Positions 1-6,595 of a DNA stretch of 10,640 nt are shown here, in pieces. A model generated the notes under the pieces. The model did no database searches and was not told where the DNA came from. It worked only from the letters and a program-made list of their open reading frames with translations. The number at the start of each line of letters is the position of its first letter. Position 1 is the first letter of the stretch. Made by a program: the position numbers and the translations under genes. Source of the DNA: Methanobacteriota archaeon (GTDB taxonomy: Archaea > Thermoplasmatota > Thermoplasmata > RBG-16-68-12); the NCBI GenBank assembly GCA_005879045.1, contig VBLV01000162.1, positions 1-10,640 on the forward strand, written 5' to 3'.

Positions 1-1
1 G

Positions 2-313
2 TTCCACCCAGACTACAAGATGATGGAGTTCCCCTGGACTCCCGTCGAGACGCTCGAGAAGCACTGCGCCGTCGCGAAGGAGGAAGGCCTGAGGTACGTC
101 TACATCGGGAACGTCTCGGGCCATCCGCTCGAGCACACGTATTGCCCGGGCTGCGGCGCGGTCGCGATTAAGCGGTACGGATTCGACATCACCGGCTGGT
201 ACCTCGACAAGGACAACAAGTGCAAGAAGTGCGGATACCAGCTCGCGATCTTCGGTCGACTCGAGCGGACCGCGAAAGAGAACCGGTACTACAGCGTCCT
301 GTACCACCGGTGA
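2..313 (+). CDS. amrS: AmmeMemoRadiSam system radical SAM enzyme, C-terminal part (5' end outside window)
   Basis: Reading is open from base 2 (FHPDYKMMEFPWTP...) to TGA at 311-313, so the gene enters from the left edge and ATG 20 is an internal methionine. The visible 103 residues match the end of the AmrS family: FHPDYKM, then TPVETLEKH, then YVYIGNVSGH, followed by a small zinc-ribbon-like tail with two CxxC pairs (YCPGCG and CKKCG) about 27 residues apart. The radical SAM core with its CxxxCxxC Fe-S site would lie upstream and is not visible. In the family, AmrS is associated with MEMO1- and AMMECR1-like proteins in an uncharacterised radical reaction; neither partner lies downstream here. 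The match is from recalled motifs, not a search. The next gene has its own promoter, so this gene probably ends its transcript. Confidence 0.85.
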   Translation, partial: FHPDYKMMEFPWTPVETLEKHCAVAKEEGLRYVYIGNVSGHPLEHTYCPGCGAVAIKRYGFDITGWYLDKDNKCKKCGYQLAIFGRLERTAKENRYYSVLYHR

Positions 314-328
314 GCTCACGCGACACGC

Positions 329-334
329 TATATT
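329..334 (+). promoter_or_regulatory. TATA box for a leaderless GNAT gene
   Basis: TATATT in an otherwise GC-rich 40-bp gap, centred about 22.5 nt before GTG 354. Archaeal transcription starts about 25 nt after the TATA centre, so the mRNA would begin at or next to the start codon. No Shine-Dalgarno precedes the GTG, which fits leaderless translation. Confidence 0.6.
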
Positions 335-353
335 CGGTGGACCATCCGGCCCT

Positions 354-1244
354 GTGGCCAAGCCGCGCCTCGAGGCCCGCATCCGCCCCGCGCGCCAGGG
401 CGATTTCGCCGCCTGCGCCCGCCTGTGCCTCGCCTCGCTCCGAGACCTGAGCCACCGCAACCTCGTCCGGTTCTTCCGTCACGCGCTCACGACGGACCCG
501 GATGGCTTCCACGTCGCCATCGTCCGAGGGAGGATCGTTTGCTACGCGATCACAATCTTGCGCGGGAAGACGCACTTCCTCGCGCAGTTCTTCGGGAAAC
601 CAGGGATGCAAAGCCGCGGGATCGGGCGGCAAGTGCTCGCGCGCGCGTTCGACGCGCCCCGTCCTCCGCTCGGGACCGTCCGTTGCGTGGTGGCCTCCCT
701 GGACCTCCGCGCCCAGGCGTTGTACACGAAGTTCGGAATGCACCCGCGGACGATCATGTACTTCGTCGAGGGAAAGCCGACGAAGTCGGCCGATGGCGGT
801 GTCGAGCTACGACAACTCGGACCCGCAGGAATCTCGACCAAGCGGGCGCGCGACCTAGCGGCACGATTCGATCGCCGACTCCGGGAGGCGCGCCGCGATG
901 CCGACCAACGCTACTTCGTGACGGTCGCCAAGGGTTCGCGGTTCTATGAGGCGCGGGCGGGCGCCAAGACCGTGGGCTACGTCGTGGTCCGCGGGAACGG
1001 TGCGATCGGGCCCGGCGGCGTTCACGACCCCTCGCTGAGCGCGGGTCTGATGTCCGCGGCAATCGCGAAGGCGCACGAGAACGGGATGAAGACCGTGTCG
1101 GCATGGGTCCCAGGCCTGAACGGCGGCGCGCTCATGGCGGCGTTCGGGGCCGGACTCAAGGTCGAGTTCCTCACGGCATGGATGGCCGCGAAGGACATCG
1201 TCCGGCTCGAGTCCTACCTGCCTTCCGGCGGTGTTCTCTTCTAG
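354..1244 (+). CDS. GNAT family N-acetyltransferase with a second, degenerate C-terminal domain
   Basis: 296 residues from GTG 354. Residues 7-140 form a GNAT fold: the start RIRPARQGDFAACARL is typical beta1/alpha1, the acetyl-CoA pyrophosphate loop is QSRGIG at 86-91 (a Q/RxxGxG motif), and ASLDLRAQALYTKFGMHPR at 114-132 is the late helix/strand that closes the cofactor site. Family members transfer acetyl from acetyl-CoA to an amine or protein N-terminus; the substrate here cannot be read. Residues about 150-296 (AGAKTVGYVVVRG, then VSAWVPGLNGGALMAAFGAGLKV, ending ESYLPSGGVLF) resemble a second GNAT repeat lacking the cofactor loop, as in tandem-GNAT proteins; that is my inference. GTG is chosen because the family start lies just after it and the TATA box is correctly placed for a leaderless message. 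The gene ends with TAG 1242-1244. Confidence 0.85.
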   Translation: MAKPRLEARIRPARQGDFAACARLCLASLRDLSHRNLVRFFRHALTTDPDGFHVAIVRGRIVCYAITILRGKTHFLAQFFGKPGMQSRGIGRQVLARAFDAPRPPLGTVRCVVASLDLRAQALYTKFGMHPRTIMYFVEGKPTKSADGGVELRQLGPAGISTKRARDLAARFDRRLREARRDADQRYFVTVAKGSRFYEARAGAKTVGYVVVRGNGAIGPGGVHDPSLSAGLMSAAIAKAHENGMKTVSAWVPGLNGGALMAAFGAGLKVEFLTAWMAAKDIVRLESYLPSGGVLF

Positions 1245-1252
1245 ACCGCTGA

Positions 1253-1384
1253 TCGCTGCCGTCAAACGCACTTCACGACGGCTACTTGCACGCGGCGAGG
1301 GCGAGCCTCGAGATCGAGTTCGCCGGAGTGACGCTCCCGGAGCCGGGGAGGTACGCGATGTTTCCCGGAACAAGAGCTAAATAA
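1253..1384 (+). pseudogene. Possible remnant of a gene 3' end between GNAT and roadblock genes
   Basis: The frame after TGA 1250-1252 stays open to TAA 1382-1384 without an ATG or GTG near its beginning. From about 1277 its codons end almost entirely in G or C, like the real genes around it, and read DGYLHAARASLEIEFAG, then VTLPEPGRYAMFPGTRAK. This looks like the tail of a protein whose front is gone, but I recognise no family. TTG 1286 could in principle start a 32-residue peptide; no Shine-Dalgarno supports it. The last bases (TAAATAA) double as the likely TATA box of the roadblock gene. Chance GC3 bias in a GC-rich genome is the main alternative. Confidence 0.3.
1378..1384 (+). promoter_or_regulatory. 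TATA box of the roadblock gene
   Basis: TAAATAA, the most AT-rich stretch of the 177-bp gap. Transcription would start near 1406, giving a leader of about 16 nt that contains the Shine-Dalgarno GGAGGG at 1410-1415. Confidence 0.55.
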
Positions 1385-1409
1385 CGAAGGCTGCATCGCG
1401 AGGCGATTC

Positions 1410-1415
1410 GGAGGG
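1410..1415 (+). promoter_or_regulatory. Shine-Dalgarno deciding the roadblock start
   Basis: GGAGGG ends 6 nt before GTG 1422 and 12 nt before the in-frame GTG 1428, so 1422 is the better start. Confidence 0.6.
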
Positions 1416-1421
1416 AGTCGC

Positions 1422-1790
1422 GTGCCCGTGGCCGTCGAGGCGCTCCGGAAACTGCTCACGGATTTCAACTCCCGGACGGGCGCGAAGATGTCCGCAATCG
1501 TCTCGCGCTCCGGCGTGCCGGTCGCCTGGGTCCTCCCGGACGACGCCCAAGTCGACAACTTCGCGACGATGGCCGCGACCCTGCTCGGGGCGCTCGAAGT
1601 CATGTACGGGACGATGAAGATGGACGCCCCGAACCGGATCACGGTCGCCTCGGACAGCGGCATCCTTAGCGTGCACGGCGTCTCGGGGAAGATGTTCTTC
1701 GTCGCGATGGCCGAGAAGCAGACCGCCGCGTTTGGCAAGGCGGTCGCAGATGCGCTCGGGAAGGCGAAGGGCCTGCTCGGCGAGACCTAG
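1422..1790 (+). CDS. Roadblock/LC7 domain protein
   Basis: 122 residues, the whole length of a single roadblock/LC7 domain: an amphipathic N-terminal helix (VEALRKLLTDFNSRTGA, 5-21), strand SAIVSRSGVPVAWVLP (24-39, the 'vv.r.G.pva' signature), a long central helix DNFATMAATLLGALEVM (45-61), strands around NRITVASDSGILSVHGVSG (71-89) and MFFVAMAE (91-98), and a C-terminal helix. Such small cytosolic proteins dimerise and, in bacterial MglB and archaeal/eukaryotic relatives, act as scaffolds or activators for Ras-like GTPases. No GTPase is adjacent here, so the partner is unknown. GTG start with a good Shine-Dalgarno and its own TATA box; probably monocistronic. The stop TAG overlaps the stop of the opposite-strand PAP2 gene. 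Family call is from fold pattern and recalled signatures. Confidence 0.85.
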   Translation: MPVAVEALRKLLTDFNSRTGAKMSAIVSRSGVPVAWVLPDDAQVDNFATMAATLLGALEVMYGTMKMDAPNRITVASDSGILSVHGVSGKMFFVAMAEKQTAAFGKAVADALGKAKGLLGET

Positions 1791-2404
1791 GCGGTCTTGC
1801 GCCGTGGCCAATGCGGGATGAGTTCCACGATCCACTTGCGGATTCGCTGGTAGAGGACGACGCGTCGGCTCACGAGTTCGACGAGGACCGCGATTCCGAT
1901 TCCGACGAACGCGCCGGCGAGGATGTCCGAGGGCCAGTGGAGACCGAGGTAGACGCGGCTCAAGCCGACGAGGGTCGCAAACGCCATGGCGGCGCTCCCG
2001 GCCCGCCATCGGAACCGCAGGGCCACGAGGCCTGCCAGGGCGAACGCGCGGGATGCGTGACCGCTGGGGAGAGACGGATCCGGCTCCGTGGCACACCCGT
2101 ATCCGGGGAGGGTCCGGGCCCCGAACGAAACGTCGACACACGGCCGCGACCGGTCGACGAGGTACTTGATCGCCGTCGTGACGACGACCGTGAAGACGAG
2201 GATGAGAACGAAATCGAACGTCGCCTCCCGCTGACCGCGCAACCACAGAGGGATGGCGAAGAGCGCGAGGACGTACGTGCCGCCGAGCGTCGTGATGAGG
2301 ATCATGAGGAGGTCCAGGGTCGCGTTCGTGCCGGCGAGGTTGAGCGCCCGGAAGAGAAGCTCGTCCACGCCGCCGATCGAGGCGAACATTGCGACCGGAT
2401 TCAC
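1787..2404 (-). CDS. PAP2 family membrane phosphatase
   Basis: 205 residues from GTG 2404. It carries the full PAP2 phosphatase signature: KYLVDRSRP (K80-x6-R87-P88), PSGH (113-116, catalytic-site H116) and SRVYLGLHWPSD (S149, R150, H156, D160). Hydrophobic stretches at about 29-51, 63-80, 117-134, 137-155 and 160-178 predict a polytopic membrane protein. The family removes phosphate from lipids such as phosphatidic acid or polyprenyl diphosphates; in archaea a polyprenyl-phosphate recycling role is plausible but inferred. A long open frame continues upstream on the same strand to 3904, but that part is antisense to two real genes and lacks PAP2 features. GTG 2404 is preferred over ATG 2389 because a TATA box lies 25 nt before it and neither has a Shine-Dalgarno. 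It diverges from the glycosylase gene and converges on the roadblock gene. Confidence 0.9.
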   Translation of the reverse strand: MNPVAMFASIGGVDELLFRALNLAGTNATLDLLMILITTLGGTYVLALFAIPLWLRGQREATFDFVLILVFTVVVTTAIKYLVDRSRPCVDVSFGARTLPGYGCATEPDPSLPSGHASRAFALAGLVALRFRWRAGSAAMAFATLVGLSRVYLGLHWPSDILAGAFVGIGIAVLVELVSRRVVLYQRIRKWIVELIPHWPRRKTA

Positions 2405-2426
2405 GCGCCCGGATAGCCAGAGGACC

Positions 2427-2432
2427 TTTAAA
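2427..2432 (-). promoter_or_regulatory. TATA box for leaderless PAP2 gene, possibly bidirectional
   Basis: The palindromic hexamer TTTAAA is centred 25.5 nt before minus-strand GTG 2404, the spacing expected for a leaderless message. It also lies 54-59 nt before the plus-strand glycosylase ATG 2486 and, read in that direction, would give a start near 2455 and a leader of about 31 nt. No better TATA candidate is visible for the glycosylase, so shared use is possible but unproven. Confidence 0.55.
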
Positions 2433-2485
2433 CCCGTGGCAACTCGGACAATCCTCAAACCCTGAAGCATCATGGCCGCGACGAG

Positions 2486-3145
2486 ATGGATCGGGCGCGA
2501 GCCGTCTACGAACGCCTCCTCGACTACTACGGACCGCAGCACTGGTGGCCCGCCGAGACGGCCTTCGAGGCGATCGTCGGGGCACTCCTCATGCAGCAGA
2601 CCTCCTGGCGGAACGTCGAGGTCGCGATCCGAAATCTGAAGAGAGCTCGTCTTTTGGAGGTTCGGGCGCTCGCGGAAGCGCCCGTGCCCGCCATCCGACG
2701 ACACGTGCAGATCGCAGGCCTGTACCAAACGAAACCCGCTCGTCTCCGAGCGTTCTGCCGTCATCTGCTCGACCGTTCCGGAGGCGATCTTACTCGTTAC
2801 TTCGCCCGTCCCACCGATGTCGTCCGCGCGGACTTGCTCGCACAGAGTGGCGTCGGCCCGGAGACCGCGGACTCGATCCTCCTCTACGCCGGCGGCCACC
2901 CGGTCTTTGTCGTCGACGCGTACACCGAACGGATCGGCGGCCGGATCGGACTCTTCCGGACCGGCGAATATCGCGCGATCCAACGGTACTTCGAGGAACA
3001 GGTTCACCGGGACCTGATGACGTATCAGGAGTACCACGCGCTCCTCGTGCGCCACGCGAAGACCCTGTGTCGCCGCGTGAAACCGGCGTGCGCCGAGTGT
3101 CCGGTGGAGTCGCTCTGCGACTTCGGCCGCCGTCGAAAGCGATAA
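2486..3145 (+). CDS. Endonuclease III-related HhH-GPD DNA glycosylase (COG2231-like)
   Basis: 219 residues. The start YYGPQHWWPAETAFEAIVGALLMQQTSWRNVE (15-46) is characteristic of the endonuclease III-related group that includes Helicobacter MagIII. The helix-hairpin-helix is SGVGPETADSILLYA (121-135) and the GPD-type loop FVVDAYT (141-147) holds the catalytic aspartate D144. The position taken by the Schiff-base lysine in true endonuclease III is E126, so a simple glycosylase without strong AP-lyase activity is expected, probably acting on alkylated bases; substrate is inferred from family. The C-terminus has C195-x6-C202-x2-C205-x5-C211, the classic [4Fe-4S] loop of this superfamily. ATG 2486 is the first in-frame start before the conserved region; ATG 2472 is out of frame. 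Only 27 nt separate it from the HAD gene, so the two probably share a transcript. Confidence 0.88.
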   Translation: MDRARAVYERLLDYYGPQHWWPAETAFEAIVGALLMQQTSWRNVEVAIRNLKRARLLEVRALAEAPVPAIRRHVQIAGLYQTKPARLRAFCRHLLDRSGGDLTRYFARPTDVVRADLLAQSGVGPETADSILLYAGGHPVFVVDAYTERIGGRIGLFRTGEYRAIQRYFEEQVHRDLMTYQEYHALLVRHAKTLCRRVKPACAECPVESLCDFGRRRKR

Positions 3146-3161
3146 GGGCGACCGCGTCCTC

Positions 3162-3167
3162 GGGAGG
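3162..3167 (+). promoter_or_regulatory. Shine-Dalgarno of the HAD hydrolase gene
   Basis: GGGAGG ends 5 nt before ATG 3173. With no clear TATA box in the 27-nt gap, it supports translation from a message shared with the glycosylase. Confidence 0.6.
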
Positions 3168-3172
3168 AACCG

Positions 3173-3856
3173 ATGGTGCGCGCGATCACGTTCGACGCGT
3201 TCGGGACCCTCATCGACACGGGACGAGATGTGCTGATCCGTATCGCCCGCTCCGTGTGCGAGGACCAGCGGCCGAGCCTCGACGCCGAAGCCCTCCTCGC
3301 CACGTGGGACCGTCACTTCTTCGCGGCGGAGACCGCCCCGTTCCTCACGTTGGCGCAGATCACGGAGGACAGCCTCGAGAAGACGTTCCGCGAGTACGGC
3401 ATCGAAGCGACCCCCGCCCCGTACGTCGATCGCCTCGTCGCCCTGTGGCGGCAAGCGAAGGCGTACGCCGAAGTCCCGCGAATCCTCGATGCGTTGGATG
3501 GAGTCCCGCGGGCCGTCGTCTCGAACGCGGATCACGAGTTCCTCTTGGACATCCTCGAACGAAACGGCCTTCGGTTCGACGCGGTCATCACGTCGGAGTC
3601 GGCGCAGACGTACAAACCGCGCCCCCGGATCTTCGAAGCGGCCCTCGAATCCCTCCGGGTCCGACCGAACGACGTGATCCACGTGGGAGACTCGCTGGTG
3701 GCCGACGTGGAGGGCGCCTCGCGGCTCGGGATGCGGACGGTGTGGGTCAACCGCGCCGCCCTTCGTCGGGGTCCCGCCGACCCCACACCGGACGCCGAAG
3801 CGCGGGACCTGAACGAGTTGCCGGCGATCGTCGAGCGGCTTTCCCGGGACCTTTAA
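3173..3856 (+). CDS. HAD superfamily hydrolase (haloacid dehalogenase/phosphatase type)
   Basis: 227 residues, normal for the family. Motif I is FDAFGTL (7-13) with nucleophile D8. The second aspartate of the usual DxD phosphatase motif is F10, as in 2-haloacid dehalogenase-like members, which often have Y or F there. Motif II is VVSN (115-118), motif III is TYKPRP (146-151) with K148, and motif IV is HVGDSLVADVEGA (170-182) with D173 and D178. Residues about 15-95 form the helical cap. It could be a small-molecule phosphatase or a dehalogenase-like hydrolase; F10 slightly favours the latter, but archaeal homologues with this motif are mostly uncharacterised. Cytosolic. It lies 27 nt after the glycosylase with its own Shine-Dalgarno, so it is probably in the same operon. 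Ends with TAA 3854-3856. Confidence 0.88.
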   Translation: MVRAITFDAFGTLIDTGRDVLIRIARSVCEDQRPSLDAEALLATWDRHFFAAETAPFLTLAQITEDSLEKTFREYGIEATPAPYVDRLVALWRQAKAYAEVPRILDALDGVPRAVVSNADHEFLLDILERNGLRFDAVITSESAQTYKPRPRIFEAALESLRVRPNDVIHVGDSLVADVEGASRLGMRTVWVNRAALRRGPADPTPDAEARDLNELPAIVERLSRDL

Positions 3857-3919
3857 TCGGCCGCTTGTCCCCGTGGCGCCGGGAGGAAAGGGGGAAAACC
3901 GCACCGACCGCCCACACGG

Positions 3920-3927
3920 TTAAGTAA
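3920..3927 (+). promoter_or_regulatory. TATA box of the STAND/TPR regulator
   Basis: TTAAGTAA gives an expected start near 3948, so the leader would be about 16 nt and begin at the Shine-Dalgarno-like GGAGAGGG (3949-3956). The same TTAAGTA core occurs before the genes starting at 6596 and at 9060 (minus). Confidence 0.6.
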
Positions 3928-3940
3928 CGACTCTTCGTTA
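3925..3940 (+). promoter_or_regulatory. Perfect inverted repeat overlapping the TATA box, likely operator
   Basis: TAACGA-CTCT-TCGTTA: 6-bp perfect arms around a 4-bp centre. It overlaps the 3' end of the TATA box and lies before the expected transcription start, so a dimer bound here would block TBP/TFB. The adjacent gene encodes a winged-helix protein, which makes autoregulation the simplest idea; that is inference. An RNA hairpin is less likely because the site is upstream of the start. Confidence 0.5.
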
Positions 3941-3964
3941 TCCGCCTCGGAGAGGGCGGGGGGA

Positions 3965-6439
3965 TTGCCCAGTGTCACTGTGGGAGAGAGGATTCTCGTC
4001 CACCTCTCCGGATTTCTGCGTCACGCGGACTCGTACGAATGCCCGGTCGAGATGACCCAGGACGGGATCGCGAACGCGCTCTTGTTGAGCCGTGCGCACG
4101 TCGCGCTCGAGTTGAAGCGACTCAAGTCGACGGGCAAGGTGCAGGAGCGGATGGCCCACGTCGCGAACGCCCGCTCGCGTCGGAAGGTGTACGAGCTGAC
4201 GCCGGCAGGCCAAGAGATTTCGCGGCGCATGCGGGAGCACGCGCGGGCCCGCACGATCGAGTTGTCGGCGCCAGAAGGCCGCCGAACCGTCCTCGGGGCC
4301 GAGGCAATCGACGCGTTGCGCCACGCGGGCCTGCGGGAGGCCGAGGCCGTCCAGCGGATCCTCGCCTCCGACGTCGTCGAGGTGCCCCGACCGGAGCCCA
4401 CCAAGCCGTCCCCGGTCCCGAGCCGGACGTTCTTCGGCCGCGAGGACGAGCTTCGCATCTTGGAGGGATGGCTCGCCTCCGACTCGAGGGCCGTTGCCGT
4501 CGTCATTGGCGTCGCCGGGATCGGGAAGTCCGCGCTCCTCGCGAGGGCCCTCGCGGACGAACGCCGGCCGAAGCTCCTGCGGCGCGTGTACGCCCACGAC
4601 GATGCACACGGCCTCCTGAGTACGTTCGCCGACTTCCTCGCCCACCAGAACCGCCGACGGCTCAAGGCCGCCATCACGCGCCCGGCGTACGACCCGATCG
4701 AGGTGATCGCGGTCCTCCGGGAGGATCTCGCGGGTTGCGTCCTCGCGATCGATGACCTCCATGCGTGCCCGGCCGCCGACGCCCTCCTCCGGGCGGTCGT
4801 CGAACATCCGCCGGATGCAAAGATTCTCGTCGCCACTCGCACGCAGCCGACGTTCTTCGAGCGGCCCGACGTCGCGAGGGGCCGCGTCCTCGAACTTCGC
4901 CTCGAAGGCCTCGACGACGAATCCGCCGCGGAGCTGCTCGCATCCCGCGGGGCCTCCTTGGAACCGGACGACGTACCCCGGGTCGTCGCCGCGACGGGCG
5001 GACACCCGCTCGCCCTCGAACTCTTCGCCGCGAGCGGCCTCGACGCGGGAGCGGTCGAGACGGAGCGGTACGTGCTCGACACGGTCCTCGAGGACCTCGA
5101 CGACGCCTCGGAGGATCTCCTCCGCACGTTCGCTGTCTTGCGTCGCCCGGCGCGGTCCCCGGAGAGTTTCGGGGCAACGCTCTCGCAGCTCCGGAGACTC
5201 GTGCGCCGCGCGCTCCTGCACCATCGGGACGAGGGCTATCTGTTGCACGACCTCGTGAAGGAGTTCTTCCTCCGACGGATGGGCGACCTTTCGCGGCGGG
5301 AGGCCCACGTCCGCGCGGCCTCGTACTGGGCGAGCCGACAAGACGTCCTCGAAGAGGCGTACCATCGGATCGAGTCCGGGGACCTCGGGGCCGCGGTCGC
5401 CCGCCTCGTCGACGTGGGACCAGCGTTCGCGGAGAGCGCCCGCGCCGGCGATCTGGAGGCCGCCCTGCTCCGGGTTCCGCAGGATTCGAGGCTCGACGCC
5501 CTCCTGGCGGAGACGCAGATGTTCCTGGGAAAGTTCGCCGAGGCACGGGCGGTCCTCGAGCGGATCGCGAAGTCCGGGACGCCCGCCGAACGCCTCCGGG
5601 CGCACATCCAACTCGGACGGATCGCCAATCGACTCGCATCGTATGCGGACGCCCGGACGATCCTCGCGGAAGCGGTCCGGGAGGCCTCGGCGCTCGCGGT
5701 CCCGGAAGTCGAGGGGGAAGCATTGCGGGCCCTTGGCGGCGTCGAGAGGAAGCTCGGGGACCTTCCGGCCGCGATGGGGCACCTCGAACGGGCCGCGGAC
5801 CTCTTGCCCCATGGCTCCCGCGAACGAGTCCGGTCGCTGACCGATCTCGGCGCCGTCCTGATCGCGCGCGGGGACCACGCCCGCGCGAAGACGCGTCTCC
5901 TCGAAGCCGCTTCGTCGGTTCGGAGCGGCACAAGGGACGACGCCGCGATCCAGATCAACCTCGGGATCGTCTCGAGCCTCGAAGGGGACACCCGGACCGC
6001 GGCGGAGACGTTCGCGCGGTCCGCGGAGATCGCCTTGGACTCCGGGGACGTGCGCTTTGCCTCGTATGCCCTAGCGAACGCGGTCGATAATTTCCTCCGG
6101 CTTGGAGCGGTCGAGGCCGCGGCCGCAAATGCGGAGCGCGCGGTCCGGCTCGCGGAGACGATCGGCGATCCGGTCGCCCTGTCGACGGCCAAGGCGAACC
6201 TGGGCCTCGTGTTCGCGAAGCGCGGCGACTGGACGAAGGCGGAGGCACATCTGCTCGAGTCGGTCGAGATGATCGCGCGACTCGAGAACCCGTACTCGCT
6301 CGCGACTCGGTACGAGGAGATCGCGCGCCTCTATGAGACCCAAGGTCGCGGCGGCGACGCGGCCCCGTGGCGGGCGCGGGCGGATGACCTGTTCGCACGC
6401 CTCCAAGGCGGCGGGACGACGCCCGCGGTCGGATCCTGA
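3965..6439 (+). CDS. Winged-helix/STAND ATPase/TPR regulator
   Basis: 824 residues, no membrane segments. Residues 7-90 are a winged helix: MTQDGIANALLLSRAHVALELKRL (30-53) is the helix-turn-helix and RKVYELTPAGQEI (73-85) the wing. FFGREDELRILEGWL (156-170) opens a STAND-type ATPase with Walker A GVAGIGKS (182-189), Walker B VLAIDDLH (259-266), sensor-like ILVATR (287-292), GGHPLAL (345-351) and LLHDLVKEFF (426-435), like the HD motif of NB-ARC/MalT proteins. From about 500 to 815 helical pairs form TPRs, e.g. AIQINLGIVSSLEGDTRTAAETFARSAEIA. By analogy with MalT, ligand or protein binding to the TPR would license ATP-driven oligomerisation and DNA binding; the signal is unknown. The start is TTG 3965 with a Shine-Dalgarno 8 nt away; GTG 3980 is an alternative and removes only five residues. 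Similar winged-helix/ATPase/TPR proteins are common in Thermoplasmatota, from memory. Confidence 0.88.
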   Translation: MPSVTVGERILVHLSGFLRHADSYECPVEMTQDGIANALLLSRAHVALELKRLKSTGKVQERMAHVANARSRRKVYELTPAGQEISRRMREHARARTIELSAPEGRRTVLGAEAIDALRHAGLREAEAVQRILASDVVEVPRPEPTKPSPVPSRTFFGREDELRILEGWLASDSRAVAVVIGVAGIGKSALLARALADERRPKLLRRVYAHDDAHGLLSTFADFLAHQNRRRLKAAITRPAYDPIEVIAVLREDLAGCVLAIDDLHACPAADALLRAVVEHPPDAKILVATRTQPTFFERPDVARGRVLELRLEGLDDESAAELLASRGASLEPDDVPRVVAATGGHPLALELFAASGLDAGAVETERYVLDTVLEDLDDASEDLLRTFAVLRRPARSPESFGATLSQLRRLVRRALLHHRDEGYLLHDLVKEFFLRRMGDLSRREAHVRAASYWASRQDVLEEAYHRIESGDLGAAVARLVDVGPAFAESARAGDLEAALLRVPQDSRLDALLAETQMFLGKFAEARAVLERIAKSGTPAERLRAHIQLGRIANRLASYADARTILAEAVREASALAVPEVEGEALRALGGVERKLGDLPAAMGHLERAADLLPHGSRERVRSLTDLGAVLIARGDHARAKTRLLEAASSVRSGTRDDAAIQINLGIVSSLEGDTRTAAETFARSAEIALDSGDVRFASYALANAVDNFLRLGAVEAAAANAERAVRLAETIGDPVALSTAKANLGLVFAKRGDWTKAEAHLLESVEMIARLENPYSLATRYEEIARLYETQGRGGDAAPWRARADDLFARLQGGGTTPAVGS

Positions 6440-6477
6440 ACGTGGGTCTTGCGGTTCCAACCAGGACCACATCCGAA

Positions 6478-6512
6478 CCGGAACATCGTCCGGAAATCCC
6501 GGTCGAAGACCG
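6478..6512 (+). other. Two small inverted repeats after the regulator gene
   Basis: CCGGA-acatcg-TCCGG (6478-6493) and CGGTC-gaa-GACCG (6500-6512) follow the regulator stop within 75 nt. They could be hairpins at the 3' end of that message or protein sites upstream of the next promoter. Archaeal termination mainly uses T-tracts and none is present, so I do not call a terminator. Five-bp arms in GC-rich sequence may also be chance. Confidence 0.25.
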
Positions 6513-6536
6513 TCGGACATCCATCGGACCAAATGA

Positions 6537-6544
6537 TTAAGTAG
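6537..6544 (+). promoter_or_regulatory. TATA box of the Ig-like membrane protein gene
   Basis: TTAAGTAG, in the AT-rich stretch AAATGATTAAGTAG. Expected start is near 6566, giving a leader of about 30 nt to ATG 6596. Seven of its eight bases equal those of the regulator's TATA box. Confidence 0.55.
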
Positions 6545-6560
6545 GTCAGACATGATGCCG

Positions 6561-6574
6561 CCCCGTCCGCGGGG
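6561..6574 (+). other. GC hairpin at the 5' end of the Ig-like protein message
   Basis: CCCCG-TCCG-CGGGG: a 5-bp stem with a UCCG (UNCG-type) tetraloop, although the closing pair is G-C rather than the stabilising C-G. It sits at the predicted transcription start and would shape the extreme 5' leader if transcribed. Significance is uncertain. Confidence 0.3.
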
Positions 6575-6595
6575 TTTCTCCCTGCGGACACCGGG

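Noticed and set aside
2405..3904. Upstream extension of the PAP2 frame to give a 705-residue protein
   Set aside because: The extension is antisense to the glycosylase and HAD genes, shows no membrane or catalytic features, and the TATA box at 2427-2432 lies inside it.
3857..3919. Terminator after the HAD gene
   Set aside because: The sequence has purine runs (GGGAGGAAAGGGGGAAAA) but no T-tract on the plus strand and no convincing hairpin.
2389..3927. 512-codon plus frame overlapping the glycosylase and HAD genes
   Set aside because: Arg/Pro-rich shadow of two genes with complete catalytic motifs.
3938..5878. 646-codon open frame on the minus strand
   Set aside because: It is antisense to the STAND/TPR regulator, has Arg/Glu/Pro-rich low-information translation and no motifs. 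Long antisense frames are expected at this GC content.
4674..5933. 419-codon minus frame and similar long frames in the regulator gene (e.g. 4765-6090 plus)
   Set aside because: Translations are dominated by Arg, Pro and Gly, typical of shadow frames; the overlapping regulator has clear Walker, winged-helix and TPR signatures.
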